Source: Nymphaea colorata (lineage: Eukaryota > Streptophyta > Magnoliopsida > Nymphaeales > Nymphaeaceae). From it: a stretch of 64,000 nt of DNA. The stretch is from assembly GCF_008831285.2 (NCBI RefSeq), contig NC_045142.1:2485001-2549000 (forward strand), read 5' to 3'. The notes beneath the pieces were generated by a model that saw only the letters and a program-made list of their open reading frames with translations, had not been told where the DNA came from and did no database searches. Shown here piece by piece: positions 40,501 to 52,500 of the stretch; positions within the stretch are counted from its first letter, which is position 1, and each line of letters starts with the position of its first letter. The position numbers were made by a program, and so were the translations under genes.

Positions 40501-43500
40501 AAGGGTGAAGTTGCTATGGTATGAATCGTAGCAAATGATCAGTTTTTTCCAGTTGAACAGTAAACCATCGGCCTGATCTAGTGTTCAGATGGACTGATGA
40601 TCCCTCTTTGTTCTTCTTTTTATTTGGTTAGTGTCAAGTTCACTGTGCATACATGTGTAAAATGTTTATATCCTAATCCCATCTAATTAAGTTTGGCTTG
40701 CTAGCTTTTCAAATTTCAAGTACTTCTGCCTTAGGTTGACTGATGCCTTCATGAACTTTTTGGGTTTCTAGCATCACGAGGATTTTTTTTTGGGTAACAG
40801 TAGAGAAGTTTGCTGGTATTGGGAAAAATTCAGAAATTCAAACATTAAAATATAATAAGAGAAAAATTATGGAAATTTTTTGTTTTTTATCTTGCAAAAA
40901 ACATTGCTAAACATTCAAAATACTCACTAAAATGAAACCCAAAAAAACTAAAACATACTAAAATGAAAAATTTGTGATAAAACCACTATATTTTTCCATA
41001 TCCAATGCTATATATTGAAAATAAAAGTGATGCTATTCATGGCGGTGGTTTATGCCATTGGGGTATTATGAACACATGATAGATGGTGACGTCTTCTTTT
41101 TCAGTGAAGTTAGTATTTTTTAATAAAGCTTTTCCTGGCATAATTGGGGCATTTTATCTATGCAGTTGAAGATGAAACCAGAGCTGCACTATGGTGAGCC
41201 TGATTGTCCAGTTGTAGTTGCTGTGGACTTCCCAAAACATGATGAACTTCATTTTGAGATTGAGCTGATAGATTTCTTTAAAGTAAAGGTATTGGCTGTT
41301 AGTTTAATCTTTAATGTACTAGAATTGAGGTTTGAACCAACCCTCTATTCTGTAACAGTTCTATCTTGTCCTTTTTGTGGGGTCATTAGCATTTGAATCT
41401 TGGATATTTTGTGTTATTTGACATATTTTAATCTTTTGTTTTTTACTGCTTATCATAGCTATAGTTGTACCCCATGTAACATCTAGCTTAGTAAGATCTA
41501 ATAATGTATGGGGATGATCTCATGCTTTTGAGCTTGCATTCTTATGTGATACATTAGCTGCTATTTGTTATTCAGTTATTTAGTTTGAGATTTCCTTCTT
41601 TCATATTACTTGGGCTTGTAAGGGTAGCTTTATTGCTTGTATATTTCTATCTATCATACTTGAAATCCATGATCAAAGGCTTTTGTTTGTATCAGGTTGT
41701 CACTGAGGACATGGGAGTTGTTAAGCAGGTATTTCTGTTTGCCACTATTTTATTTTTTTCTATGATCAGATTTCTTCTTAGTTCTTTGTAAAGAATGGCT
41801 AGAACAATTAATCAGCTTGGTAAGTGAAAACTGAAAAGAAAATCTGGTTTCTGTTGTCATTTTTTACTGGTAGAAAATTTTGATGGTAAATATTTGAGTA
41901 TTTGGCTGAACTTTGGAAAGGGACATTTTTTGTTAACTCTATGGAGCATGCTGTCTCTTTTACATGCACACTATGCAGTACCTTTGCAACTATTTGTACT
42001 CTTTATCTTTTTTTTTTTTGGGTTTCCATGGTATGCACACATTTTAGTCATAAATCTAAAATGGATGGAAAAGTATTTGCAGAAACTTTCTTGAACTAGT
42101 TCAATCAGTTGACTGAGTAGTTATCATTGGTTTTTATTTTTTAATAGTACTTTACGGTCTTTACCATTTTGAGCTGACCATGCTATACCATTTTTTTGGG
42201 GCTGAAATAGTATTTTCCTGATAAAAACCTGAACATGTTTCCTTGCTTCTCATCTTTATGCATGTTAAAGATGTCAATCATAGATTTGGTTGAAAAGGCT
42301 CAAGGACTCATCACTTGGACTTCACACTATTCAAAAGTTTGTGCTGCCACTTTTCGGCAAGGCTGGAACTTTGAGAAAATGCATGAAAGGTATTTGTAAA
42401 GGATCTAAAGGTATACTGTTGTAATCTAAGGCTAGTTTTCAAGTGTTAGGTATTCGTATTTTGTACAACTTTCAACCTCTTAAGCATAATTTTTGTTGTT
42501 GGTCACTTTTCTGTTTTGTGTCCTTTTGGTCATCTACCAATATATGAAATTAAATGATTTTCCTAGTATCTGTTTTTAAAAAGAAGAAGGTAAGTCTAAA
42601 CACACTAATGAGGATTTTGGGTCTTCTATGTGGGACTTAAGATTCACAATGTGTTATCTAAAACGAAGCCTTGGTCTGTATCTAAACCTTTACACTTTTA
42701 TGGCATCCATCTTACCTTTATTATGATATATAACTTACCTGATTGCTCTTAATCATAGCTGCTCATTTTAATTTATAGGTATTAAATGAAGGCCAGGGCT
42801 GGGAATCACCAAGGGAACCTTATGAAGTAAGAGCTTGGTTAGTATTCTCTTTCTTGATCTTTCTTTGTCACCAATGCATCAGTTGGCACTTGGCACTAAG
42901 CGTCAAGTGCCTATCCTGATTCTGAGCCTCCAATATATGCTATACATATATATCCTTGTGCATATGAATCTACATACCAGTTCTCTATATTCAGGTAAGA
43001 GCTTCTAGGTTATTGAGTTCATTGCCATAAATGAATTTTGAGCCTCAATACATATTGAGTATACATTTATTTACATCATAAAAATCTTTATCCATTATGG
43101 ATAACCAGGGAGAAATAATATAATCCACTGAGTTCATGGCATCAATCACAATACCCTTGCTCATTTGGGAAAACACCCATCTCAGCCTTGCATCAGAGGA
43201 TGAGGCTTAGTTTTTTGAACTCATGATATCCTGTCAGCCTGTTGATGTTCACAGGTATCCTCACCAGTTGAAAAGAGCCCATGAATCCTCTGTAATGTAT
43301 TGTTACCACATTGTCATGTTTATCTCTTTCTTAATGGCTGATGTAAATAACAAGTGAGATATGCTTCTGCAATAATTAAATGTTGTTTCCATGTAGCCAA
43401 ATTATAAACTTGCTCAAATTTTGTTGTCAACATTTTTATTGTTTTCCTAGATATGCAGCTTCATTAATGGTATGGAAGGTTTAGTTTAAATGTCTAATAC

Positions 43501-46500
43501 TGTAATGAAGCATAAACATCCTGATCTAGTCCAAGGTAAAACATTCTGTGTCAATGTTTATTACATATATTGAGTTGGCTCAGAAGTGTCAGGGTACCTG
43601 ATTATCCTCATTATGAGAAAGTGAACTTAAACAAGAATTTTGTAGTACTAGTGAAATTGAGCCTGCCACTTTTTCTGGTTTACATTAGGATGTACACATT
43701 TTGCACAGGTTCATTCTGCTTCACTGAGGATGGTTTCAGGCTTTAATTTTTTTTTTTGGTTGATCTACTAGGATTACTGCAAGAACAGCCAACCGCGATG
43801 TGCTTGTTGAACATGTTCAAGGAGAACCACTTCATTTTGCTTTTGGAAAAAAGGAGGTCTGTGTGCAAGGTTTTTTGAACTTCTACATTGTTGTAGGTTT
43901 CATATTTTACTATGCAGATGTTTGAAGATATCTCATTATGATGGAAGGCGCTCCTTTCTGCAACAGGTACCTAAAGGACTTGAGATGGGGATTGGAACAA
44001 TGACCAGGGGAGAAAAGGCAATGATATATGTTAATGAACCTTATTTAACTGAATCCCCCTTCATGGATGTTGACAGCTTTCAGGAGGTTCAGTTTGAGGT
44101 AGAACTGGTCCAGATCATTCAGGCAAGCATTTTGTTTACAGCTCCAACTAAAGTTTTTCTAGTCTGGTCATTCTTGAACTATTACATTAATCTTTCCTGC
44201 CTCGTGCTATATTTGTTCATTGATGTGCAGATTCGTTATTTCTTACAACACAAAAATGATTATATGAACTTGTCTGTGAAAAGGTTTATGCAGCCAAGGC
44301 AGTTTTTTATTTTAATTTGGAGAAAAGTTGGATGCATACGAGGCGTGGTCGTATTTGATGATAATTTGTGATAATGTCTGACTGAAATTTGTGTGAAGTA
44401 GAACTGTAACTTAAGACAAGAACAATTTTAAGGCTTGCATTACAATATGAGATGAAATGTTATGGACACAAATTGGTTAAATGTTGGGTGGACTAGTTAA
44501 TATCGTACTTGAAGTTTCTCCATCTTTGACAGAGGGAAGCATTTCCATCCTGGCTGAACTTATCCCCTTTTAACATAATCTTAAAAAATCTTAATCAGTG
44601 TGTTTCATCTGAGCTGAGGTTTAAATAGGAGTTGGCTGTTTGCTGTCTGATAGTGTCACCCAGCATCCTGTTTGGGCTTGTCATGTTTGGCTTGTCTTTG
44701 AGCTAATCCATGCAGGCAATATAACTGGCTAAAAAGGACACATGTTGAGAGTACCTTGAATGCCTTGTGAACAAACAGTGGACATATATATGATTCTGAA
44801 GGGATTTTGCAAGTCTGTGGAAGGGTAACAGTGGTAGAAGTCACAGTTGAACTCAATACTATCTCTTTTCCAATGAAGCCATCCTCCGTACAAAATGCTG
44901 TGATTCTGTCTCAGTGCATATCCATCCTCCTGGGCAGCTATAGAAACCATTATCTGGAAATTATAAGCATATATCTTCCCTTTTATCCGTGCAATTTATT
45001 GTATCTTGTAGCCAGAGTTGAATACAGAACAGAGTTTTCAAAACATTGATTTGCTTTTCTCCCATGTATGAAGCATGAACATTGCTTTACGCCACATGCA
45101 AAACACTTGTATCTTGTACTTCTGTTCGTAATAATTCTTCTCATTTTTCTGTTTTATGTTTTATTGGTCTGTATCGAATGTATTATGTGGATATACCCAT
45201 ATGTTCACAGTATAGTTGTGGATGGAACCGTACTGCCATACATGCCTATCTGAGAGAGTTATTTTCTGTAAATAGTTATTAGTCATATAAGCAAATTTTA
45301 TTGGATCAGTTTGCAGCATAGAATCAGATACCATTATCCTTGGTTTAAAAATCAGTACCATCACTGACTTAAATCTTTGATGATCAAATGCTTATGATAT
45401 AATATTTTTGCGCCAGTTATTTTTCAGTATGATTTTGGCTTCATATTAATTGCTGGATATTAGCATCTATATTAGATAAGTACTTTCTAGTCCATCAGAT
45501 CATGTGACTCTTGAATGGGGTACCTGTATATTCTATATATATGTATATACTATATACTATATACATGTATAGTGTATATAACTTGTATCCCATATTTTTT
45601 TTGTCAGTTGTGTTTTTCTCTTACCTGTTCCCTATTTTTTGTTTGTTGTTTTTTGTTTTTTGTTTTTTGTGTTTGACTGTTAAACTAGCTGTTGAAGGCC
45701 CCAGTGGCTACTTGAACAGTCAGCGACTCAGTCGATCTAGCTGTTGGGCCTCCAACTCCAAGGGCCAGCTCTCTCAAGGCTCCTTCTCCTCCATATTGTA
45801 TATATGGCCTATACTGATGTACAGTTAAGCATGTTCTCATGCTTTTTCCGCTGGTACAACCTGTTATTTCACCTTGGGTGTCCCAAATAAGTTTATTTGT
45901 GAGTTATGCTCTGTGACAATGTTATTCCTTCTCTCTTGGTCCTCTGTGACTAAGTGTTTCTTGCAGTTTTTGTGAGTTCAAGACTTTGCATAAGGAGCAT
46001 TTTGTTACAGCTGTCTTTTAGGAGTCCAGATTGATATGCAAGATGTTGATCTTATTGTTTGGTTGTAGATGTACCTTTCTGAGACACTCTTTGGGCCCTA
46101 TCTGCCTTCTAACTGCATGATTAATCTGATTGTCTACAAAATATTCAGAATAATTAGGCAGCTTTTTTTGCCATATATTTAGTGGTTTTCTTTGGTAATT
46201 GCTCATTACAGGTGCGAGACATGCTGGGGGATGGTCGTCTCATAAAGCGTCGTGTTAAAGATGGAAGAGGTAGATTGCAGTTTTGTTTGTCTTTTCTAAA
46301 AAAAATTGCTTTTTGGCCGAGGGAAATGAGATATGATAGGTAGATTTGCTGCATGACATTGGTTTTGTAAAATATTAACACAATTAAGACTTACTAACTT
46401 ATTCATCTAAGAATCATAATTTTTGTCATGCAACATGAGCGGGTTATAGTCTTATAGAAGAGGTTTGTTGACAAGAGCAGTGGTTAATGCCAGTATATTT

Positions 46501-49500
46501 TTTCTTCTACTAGCTGACTTGTGTAAGAATCTTCACAAAGTACTCGTCTCTCCGTATGCAAAACAGATATGTTGAGAAGAGAGGATGAAAGAAGACGATG
46601 GAGGAAAGGGAGCAGCCGGCTTAACTTAGCCCTGCGTTCCTTAATCTTTAATTAAAGAATAACCCTAATAGGGTACAACAGATTTGTACATAAAAAGATA
46701 AAAAATTACAAGAGAGCCACCGCCTAGTAGCTTTAGGCGTGTGGATATAAGGAGAATGGATCGGGTCTGAACAGACCCGATCCCCATACGCTAACAGCTC
46801 CCCTCAAGTTGTGCATGAGATTTGATCATGCACAACTTGTTCTTCAAATCCCAAAAATGCTGCCCTGTGAGACATTTGGTAAGAAGATCAGCTATCTGTT
46901 CATTGGTAGATATATAAGTAGGCAAGATCTCGGCTTCTTCAACCTTCTGTCGAATGAAATGTTGATCAATCTCTATATGTTTGGTGCGATTATGCAAAAT
47001 GGGATTGAAAGCAATTTTTATCGCACTTTGATTGTCACATAGTAATGATGACCGAACAATAGGAAGATTGAGCTCTCCAAGTAAATGACGTAACCATGAC
47101 GCTTCAGCCGTCCCTGCAGCCATTGCTCTATATTCTGCCTCAGTGCTAGATCGTGCAACAGCACGCTGCTTCTTACTGCTCCAACAAATGAGATTAGAAT
47201 CAAGAAAGAGACAGAAACCTGAAACTGATCGTCGGTCATCGGGATCGCCTGCCCAGTCGGCATCAGTATATGTATATATGCTATGTCCAAGAGAAACATT
47301 GGAACATTTGGTGTAGACTAGTCCATCTCCAAGAGTAGCTTTGAGATACCGTAGGATCCGCTTAGCAGCATCCATATGTCCTTCAGTGGGTGCATGCATG
47401 AACTGAGAAATCTGATTTACAGCATATACTATGTCTGGGCGAGTAAAGGTAAGGTATTGTAACATACCAACAATGCTGCGATAGAATGTGGGATTGGAAT
47501 ATGCAGCAGTTCCATCAGATGCAGTCAATTTAGTATTCAGAACACTGGGGGTAGTGATGGGTTTGCAATTAGTCATACCTGCCCTATCCAAAACATCAAG
47601 GGTATACTTGTGCTGTGTAAGAGTCAAACTATCATTTGTCCTGTCAAGTTCGACACCCAAAAAATATCGTAATTCTCCCAGATCCTTCATCTTGAACTCT
47701 TGCTTCAACATACCTTTAACATAAGATATATGTGAAGAAGAATTCCCAGTTATAACAATATCATCAACATAGATAAGTAACCAGGTGGTAGCTTCTCCAG
47801 TGCGATAGATAAACAAAGAGTGATCGAGAGAGCTTCGGAGAAAACCAATTTGTTGTATGTGATGAGAAAAACGATCAAACCATGACCTAGAAGCTTGCTT
47901 CAACCCATATAGAGACTTGTGTAATTTGCAAACCCATTTTTGAGAATCATGAGTAGTGTAGCCGGGAGGTTGCTCCATGTATACCTCTTCCTTAAGAATT
48001 CCATGAAGAAAAGCATTTTTGACATCTAACTGATAGAGAGGCCATCCATACGAGACTGCAAGAGAAATAATGACACGGATTGTTCCCATCTTGATGACTG
48101 GACTGAATGTTTCATCATAATCTTCCCCATATTGCTGAGTGAAACCGCGCGCCACAAGTCGTGCTTTATACCGATCAATGCTACCATCTGGTTTATATTT
48201 CAGTTTATAAACCCATTTGGATCCCACAACATTCTTATCAGCTGGACGAGGGACAATCTGCCAAGTCTGACATTCATGCAAGGCTGCCATTTCCTCATTC
48301 ATAGCGTCAACCCAACATTTTTCCTTACTCGCATTGTGATAAGATGTTGGTTCCACCTTTTTGCTGACTTCTGTCATAAACAGCTGAAAATCCAAAGAAA
48401 AATTGTTATAGCTCACCCATCTATCAATAGGATGTCGCACGCGTTGTGATTGGCGTGGAACTGTAGTAGGAACTGATCGCCTAGAATACACCAGGCCTGA
48501 GAACCGATTATGCATAGGTGGCTCACTGGGCTGAGAAGATGAAGGCATGCTGTCCAAGGAAGTAGTGCTGCTCAAGGAACTACTTACAGATGTCTCGGGC
48601 TCATTAACAACTTGCTCATTGTGCTCAGTCAACATTGCTGCCCCTTGTCTTAAGATTTCAGCATGAAGCCAAGTATCATAAACTTCATTTTTGTCCTTGA
48701 GTGTCACAGAAGTAGCCTTGGGATCCTGTAACCTGTTCTCATCAAATACAACATGCCGTGAAATATGTACACGCCCAGTTTTAGGATTGTAACACCTATA
48801 ACCCTTGTAATTTTCTGCATACCCTATAAATCTACATAAAACAACACGATCTTGAAATTTGTTTCGCAAGGAAACATCAACATGCACATAGCACACACAT
48901 CCAAAAACGCGCAACTCCTCATAACGTGGCTGCTCTTGGTGTAAAAGAAAAAATGGTGATTTTCCATCAAGCAAAGCCAATGGCAATCGATTTATAACAT
49001 GTACAGCCGTATGGAAAGCCTCGGTCCACAATGTCATAGGTAAGTCTGTTTCATGCATCATGCTAAGTGCACTTTCAACAATATGCCTATGTTTCCTTTC
49101 AGCAATTCCGTTTTGCTGAGGTGTATGCGGACATGAAATTTGTCTAGTGATCCCATTATCTAGTAAGTACTCAGTAAATTCATTAGAAATAAATTCACCA
49201 CCACCATCACATTGAAAATGCACAATATTACTGGAATATTTATTTTGAACTAAGGCATAAAATTGAGTGAATAGGCGAAAAACTTCTGATTTGTGTTTCA
49301 TGAAATGGATCCAAGTATATCGGGAATATGAGTCAACAAAAATGACATAGTATCTACTCCCAGAAGAAGAAGGAACTGGAGCAGGCCCCCAAACATCAGA
49401 ATATATGGTGTCAAAAACCTTTGGAGCTCTTTTATTTATTAATTGAAAAGGAAGGGCATGGCTCTTACAGATATGAGAACTCGAGCACATGCTGGACTCA

Positions 49501-52500
49501 CTGACAGAACTCAGACTGGACTTATCTAAGAGCCCGTCTGCAACAAGACTTCGAACAAAAGATTGACTACAATGAGCTAACCGACCATGCCAAATGGATG
49601 GTTTATTATACTCTGTGACATTGACTTCACTATGACTTGGAAAACATGAATCGGAAGGATGAGATTTTGACATCTGTGGAGCTCCTTCAAGGACATACAT
49701 ATCTCCTTTGCGAGTGCCCTCAGCGAATGTCTTCTTGGTTCGAGCATCCTTGACATAAACAGAAGAGGGTGTGAATTCAACAGAGGATTGAGTATCATCA
49801 ATAAGCTTGGACACTGAAATAATATTTTTCTGGACACTTGGAACAACAAGAACATTCTTTAATGGAATCGAAGAAGAGCCCATAGAAATTTGTACATTTC
49901 CAATGTGTGATATTGTGTGATGGGAACCATCTCCCGTGACAACTGAGCCTTTATCTAAATAAGGGAGAGCACTAGAGAGATTACCTGCGTCACCAGTAAC
50001 ATGGGCTGCTGCTCCAGAGTCCACATACCATTCTCCTTGCTCGTTTTGTTTCAAATGAAGCTTAGACAGGGCTGTCATGAGGAGTTGTTGTACGTCTGCT
50101 GAAACATTAGATCCAGATGATGATGAAGCTGACCCTGCTGCTGCCTTGTTCTCACGTCTAATCTGATTATTTTTGTTCTGTGGGTTGTGCCAACATTCTG
50201 ACTTTACATGCCCCCTCTTGTTGCAATAGAAACAAGTCGGAACCCTTCTAGATGTGGCAGATGTAGTATTCATGCCCTGTGGTGTTGGGAGAATCCCTCT
50301 TCCCATTCCTGCCTGAGGAATCCAAGTACGAGTGCGATTCCCTTGCAATGCATGTGTCCCTGTGATCAGTACATTGTGACTGTTGGAAGGAATCAAATTC
50401 TGTCGCTGAACACGACTAGGTTCGTGTTGGAATAACTTAGCCTTGAGATCTTCGAAAGATGGAAGAATAGGTAGGACTTCCAAGGCTGTGCAAAAAATAT
50501 CAAAATCTGTTCCCAGTCCACTCAAGGCTTGTTGCACTTTGTCCTTGTCGCTGACGGGATGTCCAATGGCAGCAAGTTGATCACTTACACTTTTAATTTC
50601 ATTCAAATATTCCAAAACAGTACGCGTCCCACGCTTGATGTCCTGAAATTGCCTTCTTAACTGCAGAAAACGTGCTTCGGATACTTGAGAATACGTGGTG
50701 GCAAGGGTAGACCACAACTCTAGGGCTGTTAAATCATCATCAATACCTCCTAATACTTCCTCTGACAAAGTAGAAGTAATATAGGCAACAAGAGACTGGT
50801 CGTGAGCCAGCCAAGCTTCATACTCAGGATTATTTTCAGTAATGGTTTCATATTCAAATCTGATTTCACTCATAGCCGCAGCCCCAGCAGCTTGATCTCC
50901 CACTACGGTTTTCTTCACTTCACGGTCAATATATATAGGAGGTGCTGGAGTGGTCCCATCGATATGCCCGTAGAGTCTATGACTTTTGATAAAAGGGACT
51001 ATTTGACGTTTCCAAGTCAAATAGTTACTATGATTCAGCTTTTGTGAAATAAGTTGGGAGAGAAAGCTGGAAGATAGAAGAGAGGGGGTCGGCTGATCCA
51101 TAATTGATTTAGGGCAACGACAAAAATTAGGGCAAAACGATGAGAAGATTAGGGCACAACGATTAGGGCAAATCAATTAGGGCAAATCACGCAAGATTTA
51201 GGGCAGAAACTGAAAAGAGGGATGATCACGCCAGAAAAGAAAGAATTTAGGGCAGATTAGGGCTAATCACATCAAACTGAAATCACTCACCGGAGGACGA
51301 TGCAACCTGGCTCTGATACCATGTAAGAATCTTCACAAAGTACTCGTCTCTCCGTATGCAAAACAGATATGTTGAGAAGAGAGGATGAAAGAAGATGATG
51401 GAGGAAAGGGAGCAGCCGGCTTAACTTAGCCCTGCGTTCCTTAATCTTTAATTAAAGAATAACCCTAATAGGGTACAACATATTTGTACATAAAAAGATA
51501 AAAAATTACAAGAGAGCCACCGCCTAGTAGCTTTAGGCGTGTGGATATAAGGAGAATGGATCGGGTCTGAACAGACCCGATCCCCATACGCTAACAACTT
51601 GTTTATGTAGGAAGCATATATAGACCAGTAAGATGAGTTAGCATTGCTTGGCAACTGAAAATGATGGTTCATAAACATTTTGAGTTTTGCAACTAAATAT
51701 TTTTGGATGAGATTAATTGATACTTGATAGCTTGAATGGACGGTAAATATGATACACATTCTTGCCAATAGTTTTGGAAATTGCAAACTTATCATGAACT
51801 TTTAAAAAAAATTGGTAACACTAAAAATTGTGATATTTCAAAATATCATCTATTTTGAAAATAATGGAGACTTTCAAATATATGTTATTTATATTCGTAT
51901 TGTGTATATGGATTTGTATTTTCAAGGCCCTTTTGGTGAAACTAGCTTTTCAAATTTCTCTGGGATTCTTTGCTGCTGGGACCGAGAATGAGCATTGGTA
52001 AATTCCTTTTGGTTTGAAGGTAGCTATTAGTTCCTTAGTGTGAAATTCCATTAAAAATTCAATTAACATCAGATGGAGGTAAACTTATATTGCATGTACA
52101 CATTACGGGATGTTCTAATTACAAAGCTTGGATATAGCTCTGCTTTATCATTTCATTGTCGAACCTAGTCCCTTTGTCATCCTTCCAGCATTCTTGTCAA
52201 TTCCTTTTTTGCTTTAAAGTTGTTATAGGTATCTTAGTTTTGAAGCTTCACTGGGACTAGATTAACAGCACAAGGGGGTAAACTTGTATTAGATGTACAT
52301 GTGATCTTCTAGTTAGAGAAACTTGGATGAGTCTCATTGGGATTCAATTAGCAGCACATGGGGTATTAAGTGTACATATGCATGATGTTCTAGTAAAGGA
52401 AACTTGGAAAGTGTCTCTGCTTTATCATTTCATTATGAAATGTAGTCCTCTGGGTCTTTATTCTAGACTCCTATTGTCTCTTTAATTAGTAGAGATGGTA

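Larger units (their letters stand above)
46522..51596 (-). mobile_element. Full-length Copia (Ty1-type) LTR retrotransposon in PAS1 intron 10
   Basis: A complete 5075-bp element lies antisense to the PAS1-like gene. It has two 275-bp LTRs (TGTTAG...CTTACA on its own strand) that differ at two positions, and 5-bp ACTTG target duplications. A primer binding site matches the 3' end of initiator methionine tRNA, and there is a purine tract and one uninterrupted gag-pol frame. Without the element, the host intron would be about 1.2 kb. Gag-protease-integrase-RT-RNase H order places it in Copia. Short LTRs and the gag start suggest the Ale/Retrofit-like lineage, which is my inference. Confidence 0.97.

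Noticed and set aside
46809..50435. Plus-strand ORFs opposite the Copia polyprotein
   Set aside because: They are shadows of the intact minus-strand gag-pol frame.
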